Assembly (NCBI GenBank): GCA_002305165.1
Contig: DBQI01000058.1
Span: forward strand, 46,307-110,306
Direction of reading: 5' to 3'
DNA length: 64,000 nucleotides
Source: Armatimonadetes bacterium UBA1398
GTDB lineage: Bacteria; Armatimonadota; Zipacnadia; UBA1398
Shown: positions 8,906 through 17,224 of the stretch, piece after piece
How positions within the stretch are numbered: the stretch's first letter is position 1
Layout: each line of letters starts with the position of its first letter
Made by a program: the position numbers and the translations under genes
The notes under the pieces: generated by a model
Database searches by the model: none
The model's input: the letters and a program-made list of their open reading frames with translations, nothing else
What the model was told of the DNA's origin: nothing

Positions 8906-9862
8906 ATGAGGATTGCCCTTCTGAGCCTGGCCCTCGCGCTCCTCGCTACGGCCACGGCCGCTGAGCCCAATACGCTGGCGCAAGTGGTCTTCAGCAGGGA
9001 TGGCAACATTGTCGTGCTCGATATGCGGCATGGCATGGAGCGAGCTCTGACGACCGATGGAGCGCCCCCGGGCCCGGGAGCCAAGACCTACGGGTGTCCC
9101 GTCTTCGTGGACCGGGACATCGCCCTGTTCCTGTCCTGGGAGTATGACGACCACGGCGACGTCTCGGCGTGCCGCCTGCATGCGGGTGTCGCCTCGGACG
9201 AGCCGCAGGTCGCTACCTGGGAGGACCTGATCCAGCCGCTCGGGCTCGGGGCCCTCCCCCATGACCAGATCGCCTTCCTGGAACTCGATGGGGACGAGGA
9301 GCGAGAGGATCCATTCGGCGCTGAGCTCCATGTCTCCATCATCAACGCCGAAGGGCACGTCCTCCCTACGGATATCGCCACCTGGTACGGCGACATCAAC
9401 CTCGACCGCGCCCGTCTGCGGGTCGCCACGGAGGGCGATCTGCTCACCCTTCCCCGCTTCCCTACGGATGTGTCCTCTTGGTACCGGCTCTGGGACCTCG
9501 TGGAAGATGCGGAGATCGAACTCATCCCCGAGGATCTCCTCGGCGGAGTGCTCGTGACGGGCGTCGATCTCACTGAGTTCGGCGTCTACGGCACCCTACT
9601 CGCCCTGGGGGAGGCCGCCGGTATGGAGTCGGGGATCTACTGGCTGGACCTCGCGGATCAGCAACACGAGCTTCTCGCCGCGATCCCCAACGCTGCCGGG
9701 CTTTCGATCGACGAGGATGAAGGCATCGCCGTAGTCGGCACGACGGACGGCAAGCTCCACGTCGTGGACCTGGAGTCCGGCATAGTCACGTATCTCACCG
9801 ACGGCACCGATCCTGACATGCTTCCCGCGGCGGAACCCGAGCCGGCGGCGGACGAGGGCTAG
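8906..9862 (+). CDS. Secreted protein with a PD40/WD40-like propeller motif, function unknown
   Basis: 318 residues from ATG 8906, preceded by a GGAGGAGG run 13 bases upstream. The frame is open further back (from 8753), but the N-terminus MRIALLSLALALLATATAAEP is a clean signal peptide with an AxA-type cleavage site. Just after it comes a TolB/PD40-like stretch (QVVFSRDGNIVVLDM), and a second similar repeat appears near the C-terminus (DGKLHVVDLESGIVTYLTDG). The C-terminus is an Ala/Glu/Pro-rich acidic tail. It is probably a periplasmic or surface beta-propeller; no catalytic motif is visible. Its stop overlaps that of the convergent FecR gene by a few bases, leaving no room for a conventional terminator. 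Confidence 0.75.
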   Translation: MRIALLSLALALLATATAAEPNTLAQVVFSRDGNIVVLDMRHGMERALTTDGAPPGPGAKTYGCPVFVDRDIALFLSWEYDDHGDVSACRLHAGVASDEPQVATWEDLIQPLGLGALPHDQIAFLELDGDEEREDPFGAELHVSIINAEGHVLPTDIATWYGDINLDRARLRVATEGDLLTLPRFPTDVSSWYRLWDLVEDAEIELIPEDLLGGVLVTGVDLTEFGVYGTLLALGEAAGMESGIYWLDLADQQHELLAAIPNAAGLSIDEDEGIAVVGTTDGKLHVVDLESGIVTYLTDGTDPDMLPAAEPEPAADEG

Positions 9863-11097
9863 GGTTCGGGAGCGGTGACCTGCACGCCACACTGGCGGAG
9901 TGCCTCGTAGAGGGGGGCGTCGCTGCGCGATATGTCTTGGACCCCGGCAGGCGTGATCAGGATGGGCGTACGGTTTCGATCCTTGGCTCGAAGGAGCACT
10001 GCGTAGGAGTTGTTCCCCGCGATGTAGCCCTGCAGGCGATTCCCGGCGAGTTGGTTGATCACGGCCTTCCGTTTCGACTCCGGGAGGGATAGCTCCTCAA
10101 GCGTGCTGAGCGTCACCCGTGGCGGTATTGCCTGCTGGGTCTCCAGATCCTGCCATATGTCCTGAGCCGCCTGGGTGGCGGCACTGCGGCGCGCGGCGTT
10201 ACCGGCCAAGACGCCCCATGAGCTACGCCCGATGCCGAGGATGGATAGCACCGGATCGAGGATCCGGAGCAGCGGGTACTCGATCCGGCGCATCAGTGGA
10301 TCCTCGCTGGGTGGTAGCGCGAGCTCGCCCTCACCGCGGAACGCTCCTTGGATATCCTCGGGCAAGTGCCATGGCTCGCTTAGCCCACCGTCTGCTGCCG
10401 CATAGGCCATCGTTCCGGCGGAGACCGTCCTCGTCATGAAGCCGTTCGCCGACAGGTCAACGGAGCCGTCCATTGAGGCGGCGCGAGTCAGGCGGCTGCT
10501 CGGATCGTATTCCGCGAGGAAGGTCGTGCCGCGGACCGCCGCGACGGCCCCTGGTGTCGCGACGGCGAGGTCTGATTGGGCCCCGAACCGATCGCTGACC
10601 GCAGCCATGACCCGCCCTCCGTGGAGGGCGAAGGTGTGGTCACGGAAGTCGCCGCCTCGGTTGTAGTCCAGCGCCGTCAGGTCGATTCTGCTACCGGCGA
10701 CGACGACCAGCCGCGTGCCATCGGCTAGCTCGAGCACGACGCGGCCCGCGGATCCGGTCTGCACCACGGCGCCTGAGGTGAGGCGCCCGCCGGTCTTCGC
10801 GGCTATGGAGTCGCCATCCCCGTCGGTCAGGGTTACATCCCCAACGCAGTCGATGATCTCAGCGAAGAACTCCCCGTTTTGACGCCTCACTCCATCTGCG
10901 ACGAGTATCGTCAGCACCGCGAGGAGCCCGCAGAGCACCCGTCGGTCCAGCCAGGCAGGGAGGGTTACCCGCCGCCTCCTGCGCGCGGCCTTGCGGGCCT
11001 GGGCCTCCTGCTCCTGAGCCAGGTCCGCAAAAGCCTGTTCCAGGGCCTCACGATCAGACGCGGGCGCCCGGGTCTGGCGCTTGCGACGCAGCAACAT
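9859..11097 (-). CDS. FecR-domain membrane protein
   Basis: 412 residues. A basic cytoplasmic region (residues 1-50, with an Arg-rich run) is followed by one transmembrane helix (about 53-67) and then a FecR domain (about 85-190). The FecR domain contains VGDVTLTDGDG, TSGAVVQTGSAGRVVLELADG, HGGRVMAAV and TPGAVAAVRGTTFLAEYD, the hallmark FecR beta strands. The C-terminal 200 residues are of unknown fold. FecR domains outside siderophore systems are commonly found beside CHASE2 adenylate cyclases, as here: the gene begins 44 bases inside the 3' end of the cyclase gene and is surely co-expressed with it. It may present an extracytoplasmic signal to the cyclase; that role is inferred. Confidence 0.9.
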   Translation of the reverse strand: MLLRRKRQTRAPASDREALEQAFADLAQEQEAQARKAARRRRRVTLPAWLDRRVLCGLLAVLTILVADGVRRQNGEFFAEIIDCVGDVTLTDGDGDSIAAKTGGRLTSGAVVQTGSAGRVVLELADGTRLVVVAGSRIDLTALDYNRGGDFRDHTFALHGGRVMAAVSDRFGAQSDLAVATPGAVAAVRGTTFLAEYDPSSRLTRAASMDGSVDLSANGFMTRTVSAGTMAYAAADGGLSEPWHLPEDIQGAFRGEGELALPPSEDPLMRRIEYPLLRILDPVLSILGIGRSSWGVLAGNAARRSAATQAAQDIWQDLETQQAIPPRVTLSTLEELSLPESKRKAVINQLAGNRLQGYIAGNNSYAVLLRAKDRNRTPILITPAGVQDISRSDAPLYEALRQCGVQVTAPEP

Positions 11098-13057
11098 CGG
11101 TGGTCACCTCGTCCTTCCGCGCGCCTACGCGCGCTGACAGGACCGCGTAGACTGAGATAGACTCCTGTCGGCCGCGGAGGGGCTGGTCGCCAATCCGCTC
11201 GAGTTCGACCAAGTCCTCCACCTGGCGCGCGACGGGCTCGCTGACCAGGATGACTGTCTCCCACCTATCCTTGTACGCCTTGGTGAGGTCGGATATGCGT
11301 GAAGCCGCGTTGACCGTATCTCCCGCGGCGGTGAAGCTCCACTTGCGCTTAGCCCCCATGTTCCCCACGACGGCCACTCCACTGTGTATGCCGATGCCGA
11401 TACGGAAGGTTGGACGCCCCTCGGCCTCCCACTTCGCGTTGAGCCTTGGCAGCGCCTCGCGCATGACGAGTGCGGCCATGACTGATCGGCGGGAGTGGTC
11501 AGCCTCATCGCCGAAGCAGCCGAACAGGGCCATCAAACCGTCGCCTATGAACTTGTCCACTAGGCCGTTGAACCGGAAGACGGCATCCACCATCGCGTTG
11601 AAGTACTCGGTGAGTTGCGCCACAACATCGTGCGGATCCATGTCCTCCGATACTGTCGTGAAACCTCGGACATCGCTGAAGAGCACGGTGATCTCGCGCC
11701 GCGTGCCCGCCAGTCCGGCGTCGTCGGGGTTACGAGCGAGGCGCTCCGCCACCTCAGGGGCGACATAGGCGGCGAAAGCCTCCACCAGCCGGTTCCGGAG
11801 TCGTGCCTCTTCGCGCATCCGGTCCAGAACCGATGCGAGGCCGACGCCCAACAGGGCGGTGAGGCGCGCGGATATGGGCCCGATGGTGTCCAGGAACCAG
11901 AAGCCGCCAAGGTAGACCGCGACGAGCAGGGCGCCACCCACGACGATCGCGCCTGCGCCTCGAGCCGCCCCCCACCTCCACGCGAGCCACCACGCCAGCA
12001 GGGACAACACAGGGAGCCCCACGACGGCCAGCCAGGTAGGTTCATAGGCGATGGGCCGGGCCGAGAGGAGTGTGTTGATCACATTGGCGTTAGTCTCGAC
12101 GCCACACATCCGCCCACCGCTGCCCGGATAGGGTGCGGGGTGGATGTCGTAGAGGCCGGCCGCGGTCGCGCCGATCAGCACGATCTTGCCTCGTATGTCG
12201 CTGTCCGGCACCTCTCCGGCGTGCAGCGACGCGGCGCTCACCCGCGGCACTGTCCCGGCCGGGCCAGCGTAGTTGATCCAGACGTGCGCGTCGGACATGC
12301 AGACGCGGCGGCCGGCGACCGTGAGGCCGCCCCCTGCGCCTGCATACATCTCGGTTGCGTCTGCGCCGACCGCGATCCGGGCCACCTCGCAGGCGAAGTT
12401 GGGGTACACCAGGCTGTCGTCACCGGTGTAGTAGGGCCGGAACCTCCTGTACCGCCCATCGCCGTCCGCCACCAGATTGGCGAACCCCACGGCCGCGGCA
12501 GCTGCCACGAGTGGCTGAACAGGCGGCTGGAGCCGGTCTGGGGTGATGGAGGGCCTGGAGGAGGGCGCCGACGCGAGCTTCCCCTGCCACGTCAAAAGGC
12601 GCTGCCGGGACTCGCCACTCACCGCGCGATCGGTGAGTATGCTAGCCGGGAGCACGGCGCGCCCATGGCGGCCGATCGCGTCCGCTAGCGCTGCGTCGCC
12701 CACTGGGTCCAGCCGATCCGCCTCTAGAAACAACACGTCGATCCCGATCGCCCGAGCGCTCTCTAGCCTCGCGATGAGCTCCGCGTACGTCGATCTGGGC
12801 CATGGGAACTGCCCAAGGTGGGCGTCATCGAGACTCGTGTCGTCGATCTCAACGATCAGGATGTCCTCTACGGCCGGCGGGTTCGGACGGTGGCTGTTGG
12901 CCAGGTCATAGGCGAACTGGTCGGCGCGTGAGAACAGGGCGGGATAGCGCCACTGCAGGGCCGCCAGTGCTATACCCAGGAAGAGGCAAAACTGAAGGCT
13001 CCGGAGTCTGGCCGCTCCGGCGCTGCCGGTTGTTCCACTGGCCTCGACAGCCCGCAT
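11054..13057 (-). CDS. CHASE2-domain class III adenylate cyclase
   Basis: About 667 residues. The N-terminal transmembrane helix (near residues 20-40) is followed by an extracytoplasmic CHASE2 sensor (PPAVEDILIVEIDDTSL, FPWPRSTYAELIARL, GKIVLIGATAAGLYDIHPAP), three transmembrane helices (about residues 325-400) and a class III nucleotide cyclase domain. In the cyclase domain, metal-binding Asp residues lie in FSDVRGFTTVSE and FIGDGLMALFG; the purine-selecting Lys is in VDKFIGDG; and GDTVNAASRI supplies the Asn/Arg transition-state pair, so adenylate cyclase activity is expected. ATG 13057 is chosen; a GTG at 13099 is in frame but places extra residues before the basic N-terminus. It shares a unit with the GH99-like gene upstream and the FecR gene downstream. 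Confidence 0.93.
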   Translation of the reverse strand: MRAVEASGTTGSAGAARLRSLQFCLFLGIALAALQWRYPALFSRADQFAYDLANSHRPNPPAVEDILIVEIDDTSLDDAHLGQFPWPRSTYAELIARLESARAIGIDVLFLEADRLDPVGDAALADAIGRHGRAVLPASILTDRAVSGESRQRLLTWQGKLASAPSSRPSITPDRLQPPVQPLVAAAAAVGFANLVADGDGRYRRFRPYYTGDDSLVYPNFACEVARIAVGADATEMYAGAGGGLTVAGRRVCMSDAHVWINYAGPAGTVPRVSAASLHAGEVPDSDIRGKIVLIGATAAGLYDIHPAPYPGSGGRMCGVETNANVINTLLSARPIAYEPTWLAVVGLPVLSLLAWWLAWRWGAARGAGAIVVGGALLVAVYLGGFWFLDTIGPISARLTALLGVGLASVLDRMREEARLRNRLVEAFAAYVAPEVAERLARNPDDAGLAGTRREITVLFSDVRGFTTVSEDMDPHDVVAQLTEYFNAMVDAVFRFNGLVDKFIGDGLMALFGCFGDEADHSRRSVMAALVMREALPRLNAKWEAEGRPTFRIGIGIHSGVAVVGNMGAKRKWSFTAAGDTVNAASRISDLTKAYKDRWETVILVSEPVARQVEDLVELERIGDQPLRGRQESISVYAVLSARVGARKDEVTTDVAASQAPDPGARV

Positions 13058-13105
13058 CCTACACACCCCGAGGCGCTTCAGAAGTTCTGAGTGTAGCACA
13101 CATCG

Positions 13106-14695
13106 CTAGGGCAGGATAGTCACGGAATCGATTTGGAACCGCACGCCTGGGCGTCCCACGGGATCCAGCCGCAGACTATCAACGGTACCGGTCCAGCCCG
13201 GATGGTCGGCTACGGGGATGACGTGGGTGCGCCACTCTCCATCAAGGGGAACCTGGAAAGTCACCGACCGACTCTGGGACAGGCCGCCGCGAGTGGTCGA
13301 CCAGAAGACCTCGCCGGTCTCCGTCTCTGTGCTGGCTGCAGCGTCCGCCCATGCCCGCATACGAACGGCGATGGCGCTGTACTCCTCACATGGCAGATAG
13401 GTCTTCGGGCTGCTGATCGCCGGATCGTTGTCCAGCGCCACGCCCTCGATGCAGCCCGTCGTCTGACGGAAGTCGCCAAGCCGAGTCGGCGTCCAGCCCT
13501 CGGTCCCGAAGCTGAAGCCCCACCGGTCCACGCGTGGGAGGGGCACGTCAGGGCGATCCTCTGGGGCCGGCGCCTCACTCTCAGGCCGCTCCACTCCCGG
13601 GCAGAACACCCGGCGAACCGCCTCCAGATAGGAGAAACGCCCCTCAACACTGGGTTCGAGCACGGAGCCCTCTCCCCATTCGTTCCAGGCCTCGATCATC
13701 ACAACGCGGTCCGCGTTGACAGCGTCCTTGGCCCAGGAGAGCGACCTCTCGAACAACTCGGCTGTGCTGCCCACCCTTCGCAGATCCTGGTCCTTGGTCC
13801 AGGGCCGCCGGTCCCATCCGGGCATGACTGTGGGCCAGAAACGGCCGTCCGTGAGCCCCCGCCAGTGCTCCCACAGCCCCCTGCCCTGCTCGATGAGGTG
13901 CTCATAGCTCATCTCGGCGTACTCACCACCCGGACTCGTTACCGATGAACCCGCGTAGGGGTAGTTGTAGAGACAGAAGGCGTCGATACCCGCCTCCAAC
14001 CCGCGCGACACCGCCTCGGCTCCGTCGATGAAGCCCTCGCAGGAGACCAGATACACGCCAGGCAATCCGGCTTCACGGCACCGCTCCTCGAACCTGCCAA
14101 AAGCCTGCGCGGCGCCATCCACGCCGAGGGTCTTCACGAAGCTGTACCCACCCAGAATCATGAGCACAGGCTTGCCGTCGATCCTGAGGTACGAGGGATG
14201 GGTGAGGTAGGCGTCGATGACGACGTCGCCGAACCGGCGCAACTCCTCCGCGTCCTGGGTCTCGGGCTCCTGATGGTTGCACCAGTTGAGGCAGAACTTG
14301 AACTGATCGATGCTCCGGCAGCGGAGCATGGCCTGGAGGGCCTCTTCCAGCATCTCGCTGCCCTGGAAGCTGTAGTAGTCAAAGGCGAAGAAGGAGATCC
14401 CATGCTCGAGTGCCCACTTGATGTGCCAGTCGGCTACAGTGGGATCGCCTTCGCGGTAGTAGCCAAGGAGCGGGTGCAGCACGTCATCCAACGCCTTGAT
14501 GCAGTACCACCGGTCGTCCCGGGACCATCCTGGGAAGTAGTAGGCGCCCACCAGCGTGTCGGCCTGGATCGCCTCGGGATCTGAGGGTGGCGGGAGTGGG
14601 CGGTTCTGGGCGATGCACACAGACGCGAGCCCTCCTAGCATGCAGGCCACGCAGAGCAGGCGTCTAACGGCCTCATTGAAGCGACGTAGCGGCAT
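13106..14695 (-). CDS. Secreted GH99-like / WbsX-type glycoside hydrolase with C-terminal beta domain
   Basis: 529 residues from ATG 14695; the frame is open to 14887, but only this start gives a signal peptide (RRLLCVACMLGGLASVCIA). The catalytic-type domain begins GAYYFPGWSRDDRWYCI and ends with the family hallmark EAWNEWGEGSVLEPS. Between them lie GISFFAFDYYSFQG, FCLNWCNHQEP and LVSCEGFIDGA. This pattern belongs to the GH99-like/WbsX group of TIM barrels acting on mannan- or rhamnan-type glycans. About 120 residues of beta-rich, probably carbohydrate-binding domain follow (VALDNDPAISSPKTYLP to the C-terminus). Substrate unknown. It is the first gene of the unit that continues with the CHASE2 cyclase 48 bases downstream. 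Confidence 0.85.
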   Translation of the reverse strand: MPLRRFNEAVRRLLCVACMLGGLASVCIAQNRPLPPPSDPEAIQADTLVGAYYFPGWSRDDRWYCIKALDDVLHPLLGYYREGDPTVADWHIKWALEHGISFFAFDYYSFQGSEMLEEALQAMLRCRSIDQFKFCLNWCNHQEPETQDAEELRRFGDVVIDAYLTHPSYLRIDGKPVLMILGGYSFVKTLGVDGAAQAFGRFEERCREAGLPGVYLVSCEGFIDGAEAVSRGLEAGIDAFCLYNYPYAGSSVTSPGGEYAEMSYEHLIEQGRGLWEHWRGLTDGRFWPTVMPGWDRRPWTKDQDLRRVGSTAELFERSLSWAKDAVNADRVVMIEAWNEWGEGSVLEPSVEGRFSYLEAVRRVFCPGVERPESEAPAPEDRPDVPLPRVDRWGFSFGTEGWTPTRLGDFRQTTGCIEGVALDNDPAISSPKTYLPCEEYSAIAVRMRAWADAAASTETETGEVFWSTTRGGLSQSRSVTFQVPLDGEWRTHVIPVADHPGWTGTVDSLRLDPVGRPGVRFQIDSVTILP

Positions 14696-14904
14696 ATGCG
14701 CCCATCCCTTCGACGGATCCACGACCGCGTCTAGTGTGGCGCAACCTTCACATCTAAAGGTTACCCAGATAGTCCAGCAACTCACCATTAGGATCGCACA
14801 CCCACCGACGCACCGTTGACTGCCTGAGCGTACTGGAGTACACCCGCCGATACAAGAGCGCCGGGGACTGCTCTGACGTGCCCCCAAGCCGCGCCAAGGC
14901 CGGC
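14696..14904. other. Intergenic region between divergent GH99-like and rimP units
   Basis: The gap between the two divergent genes is 318 bases (14696-15013). The right part holds the rimP promoter and hairpin listed separately. In the left part I see no convincing coding frame. On the minus strand TTGCTG and TTAGAT, 17 bases apart, are a possible weak promoter for the GH99-like gene. Confidence 0.4.
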
Positions 14905-14933
14905 TTGCGCCTACCCCGGGGCTGTGGTATATT
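14905..14933 (+). promoter_or_regulatory. Promoter of the rimP-nusA-infB operon
   Basis: A -35 box TTGCGC (14905-14910) and a -10 box TATATT (14928-14933) are separated by exactly 17 bases, with a TGn extension directly before the -10 (TGGTATATT). This is the best candidate for driving the whole nine-gene operon; transcription would start near 14940. Confidence 0.75.
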
Positions 14934-14962
14934 GGTCAACCTAGACTCTAGCGGACGACGCG

Positions 14963-14986
14963 AAGAGTGGGTTTGCGCCCACTCTT
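14963..14986 (+). promoter_or_regulatory. Hairpin in the rimP 5' leader
   Basis: A perfect 9-bp stem (AAGAGTGGG pairing with CCCACTCTT) with a 6-base loop lies about 25 bases after the predicted transcription start and 27 bases before the rimP start. It is followed by TTGG rather than a real T-tract, so it could be a weak attenuator, an mRNA stabiliser or a protein target. Similar GTGGG/CCCAC leader stems precede rimP in many Firmicutes (from memory, not searched). Confidence 0.7.
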
Positions 14987-15013
14987 TGGCATGTTGGCAG
15001 GTGGTGATTTCGC

Positions 15014-15565
15014 GTGCGGACCCAGGGGCAAGGCAGACGTCCCTCGACAGAGGGGCGCCGTCAGCTTGCCCGGGTCGATCGGGCCAAGCTCTCTCAGTGC
15101 GCGCGGGAGATCGAGAACGACTTGGCCCGGGATGGCTATGAACTCGTGGATCTACGGGTTGGCAAAGCCGAGGGCAAGCTCCTCGTGGAGCTGCTTATCG
15201 ACCACCCCGAGCGAGGGATCACCAACGAAGACTGCGCGCGCGGCCATGAGACGGTCGATCACTGGTTCGATGCTCTGGATCCGGTGAGCGGCCCGTATAT
15301 GTTGCAGGTGTCCTCTCCGGGGCTTGATAGGCCCCTACGTAAGGACGAGCACTTCCGCCGATTCGCAGGCAGTTCGGTCCGGATGAGAGTCCGCGGCGAG
15401 AACGGGACCCGTAAGGTGCAAGGGAAGCTAGTGGGATTCGAGGATGGTCTCGTTACCGTTCAGACGGGAGAGACGGACGAAGCCTTCGCCATTGAGGATA
15501 TCCTTGAGGCGCGTCTCCACTATGAGTGGGACGACCTCCTCCCCCAAAAGGATCGAGAAGCATAG
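15014..15565 (+). CDS. rimP: Ribosome maturation factor RimP
   Basis: 183 residues; needed for 30S subunit maturation. The N-terminal domain has GYELVDLRVGKAEGKLLVELLID and CARGHETVDHWFDA; the central signature YMLQVSSPGLDRPLRKDEHFRRF is diagnostic; the C-terminal SH3-like domain follows (GKLVGFEDGLVTVQT). The GTG at 15014 is chosen because AGGTGGTGAT (14999-15008), nearly the full anti-Shine-Dalgarno complement, sits 5-6 bases upstream. The first 25 residues are basic and longer than usual. It is the first gene of the operon, 188 bases before nusA. Confidence 0.96.
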   Translation: MRTQGQGRRPSTEGRRQLARVDRAKLSQCAREIENDLARDGYELVDLRVGKAEGKLLVELLIDHPERGITNEDCARGHETVDHWFDALDPVSGPYMLQVSSPGLDRPLRKDEHFRRFAGSSVRMRVRGENGTRKVQGKLVGFEDGLVTVQTGETDEAFAIEDILEARLHYEWDDLLPQKDREA

Positions 15566-15583
15566 GCTCGGAGGGGTCCGAGC
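15566..15583 (+). repeat. Perfect inverted repeat directly after the rimP stop
   Basis: GCTCGGA pairs with TCCGAGC around a GGGG loop, starting at the base after the rimP TAG. No T-tract follows, so it is not a typical terminator; a processing or mRNA-stability element is possible. The rest of the 188-base gap to nusA has only weak GC-rich stems and no coding frame I can support. Confidence 0.5.
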
Positions 15584-15753
15584 GGCAGCGGATGTGCCGC
15601 GGAGGGCCTGAAGCGGGTGCGACGGGGCCCCTCATGGCGTCCTCATCGCGCCTTCATCGGCATGTGCCGCACCGGATCCGGCGGCAGGTCGGTTAGGATC
15701 GAGCGACCGGCGCTTGGGTCGCACCACGGTTCGGAGCGAACGAGGCGATAGAG

Positions 15754-17163
15754 ATGAACCCGGAATTCCTAGCGGCGCTCGCACAGATTGAGGAAGAGAA
15801 GGGCATCCCCCACGGGGTGCTCATGGAGGCCGTCAAGGCTTCCATCGAATCCGCTTACCGCAAGCGCTACGGGGCGACTGGCGAGCTACGCGTCGATTTC
15901 GGCGAGAAGAACACTGGCCCACTGCGCATTGTTGCTCTGCGTCAGGTGGTCGACCGCATGGAGAACCCGCAGACAGAGGTCTCCGTGGCCGACGCACGCA
16001 CTGTGGATCCCTCGGCCGTGGTGGGCGACATCCTCGAACAGGAGGTTACGCCCCGGGACTTCGGTCGCATCGCCGCCCAGACCGCCAAGCAGGTCATCGT
16101 CCAGCGCGTGCGGGAGGCGGAGCGGGAGATCGTCTTCGACCGTTTCCAGGGCCGCATCGGAGAGGTTATCACCGCCGAGGTCCAGAGGCGTGACGACGGC
16201 AATGTCTATGTCAGCTTGGGGCCCCGGGTCGAGGCACTCCTGCCGTACCGCGAGCAGATCCCCAACGAGCGTCCCTATGCCGTGCATCGCCGCCTCAAGG
16301 TGTATGTGCTGGATGTGCGCCGGAGCGCTCGCAGCCCGCAGGTTATCGTGTCGCGCACCCACTCTGAGCTCGTTCGCCTGTTGTTCGAGCTGGAGGTTCC
16401 CGAGGTCTACGATGGCATCGTCGAGATCAAGGGCGTAGAGCGCGAGCCGGGCTTCCGCGCGAAGATCGCCGTGAAGTCGAACGAGGAGAAGGTCGACCCC
16501 GTCGGAGCCTGCGTGGGGCACCGCGGCTCGCGGGTGCAGGCCGTTGTGGACGAACTGGCGGGCGAGAAGATCGACATCGTCCGGTACCGCGATGACGCTA
16601 AGGCCTTCCTTTCGGAGGCGCTCAGCCCCGCGGAAGTGACGACGGTGGAACTGGACGAGGAAGGCCGCAGCGCCAAGGTGGTCGTACCCGAGGACCAGCT
16701 CTCGCTCGCCATCGGCAAGAAAGGCCAGAATGTCCGCCTGGCGAGCCGACTGACGGGCTGGAAGATAGACGTGGTCGGCGAGGCCGAACACGAGCACCGC
16801 AAGCGCGAGGAGCTCTGGGCGAGTCAGGATCCCGCCGAGGTGCGGGAGCGCGTCTACGACCTGGCGAGCGAGCTCGGGATCGCGAGCAAGGAGGCCATCG
16901 ATATCCTTCGGGAGATGGGCGTGAACGTGTCCTCCCATGTGAGCACGATCGATGGCTATACGGCGGACGACGTGCGACGGAGGGCCAAGGGCGACGAGGC
17001 CGTTCGCTATGGTCCCCGGCCGGAGGGCATGGTCCCCTCTAGCAGCGACGACGAGCGGTTCGATGAGGAACTGGCGGCCGAGCCCGCTGAGGAGATCGAT
17101 GATCCCGACGCGAATGCCGACGACGACGGGGCTGGAGAGCCGCCCTCCCCGACCGAGGTATAG
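15754..17163 (+). CDS. nusA: Transcription termination/antitermination factor NusA with an extra IF2_N-like C-terminal module
   Basis: 469 residues. The NusA N-terminal RNA-polymerase-binding domain (1-125) is followed by an S1 domain (about 130-200, GRIGEVITAEVQRRDDGNVYV), KH1 (about 225-285, containing DPVGACVGHRGSRVQAV) and KH2 (about 295-345, VVVPEDQLSLAIGKKGQNVR). After KH2, residues about 365-402 (VYDLASELGIASKEAIDILR, then an SSHVSTID motif) look like an IF2_N module, matching 15 of 33 positions of the IF2_N at the start of infB just downstream. An acidic tail ends the protein. It regulates pausing, termination and antitermination on RNA polymerase. ATG 15754 has GAGG about 8 bases upstream. 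IF2_N on NusA is unusual. Confidence 0.97.
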   Translation: MNPEFLAALAQIEEEKGIPHGVLMEAVKASIESAYRKRYGATGELRVDFGEKNTGPLRIVALRQVVDRMENPQTEVSVADARTVDPSAVVGDILEQEVTPRDFGRIAAQTAKQVIVQRVREAEREIVFDRFQGRIGEVITAEVQRRDDGNVYVSLGPRVEALLPYREQIPNERPYAVHRRLKVYVLDVRRSARSPQVIVSRTHSELVRLLFELEVPEVYDGIVEIKGVEREPGFRAKIAVKSNEEKVDPVGACVGHRGSRVQAVVDELAGEKIDIVRYRDDAKAFLSEALSPAEVTTVELDEEGRSAKVVVPEDQLSLAIGKKGQNVRLASRLTGWKIDVVGEAEHEHRKREELWASQDPAEVRERVYDLASELGIASKEAIDILREMGVNVSSHVSTIDGYTADDVRRRAKGDEAVRYGPRPEGMVPSSSDDERFDEELAAEPAEEIDDPDANADDDGAGEPPSPTEV

Positions 17164-17224
17164 GAGCGGCGTGCGGGCCTGCGGCTGCTGCCGCCAATAG
17201 TCCGGAAATGCCAGGACGGTGCCA

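Noticed and set aside
13058..13105. N-terminal extension of the CHASE2 cyclase to GTG 13099
   Set aside because: It adds only 14 residues without family support; ATG 13057 gives a normal basic N-terminus before the first membrane helix, though the GTG cannot be excluded.
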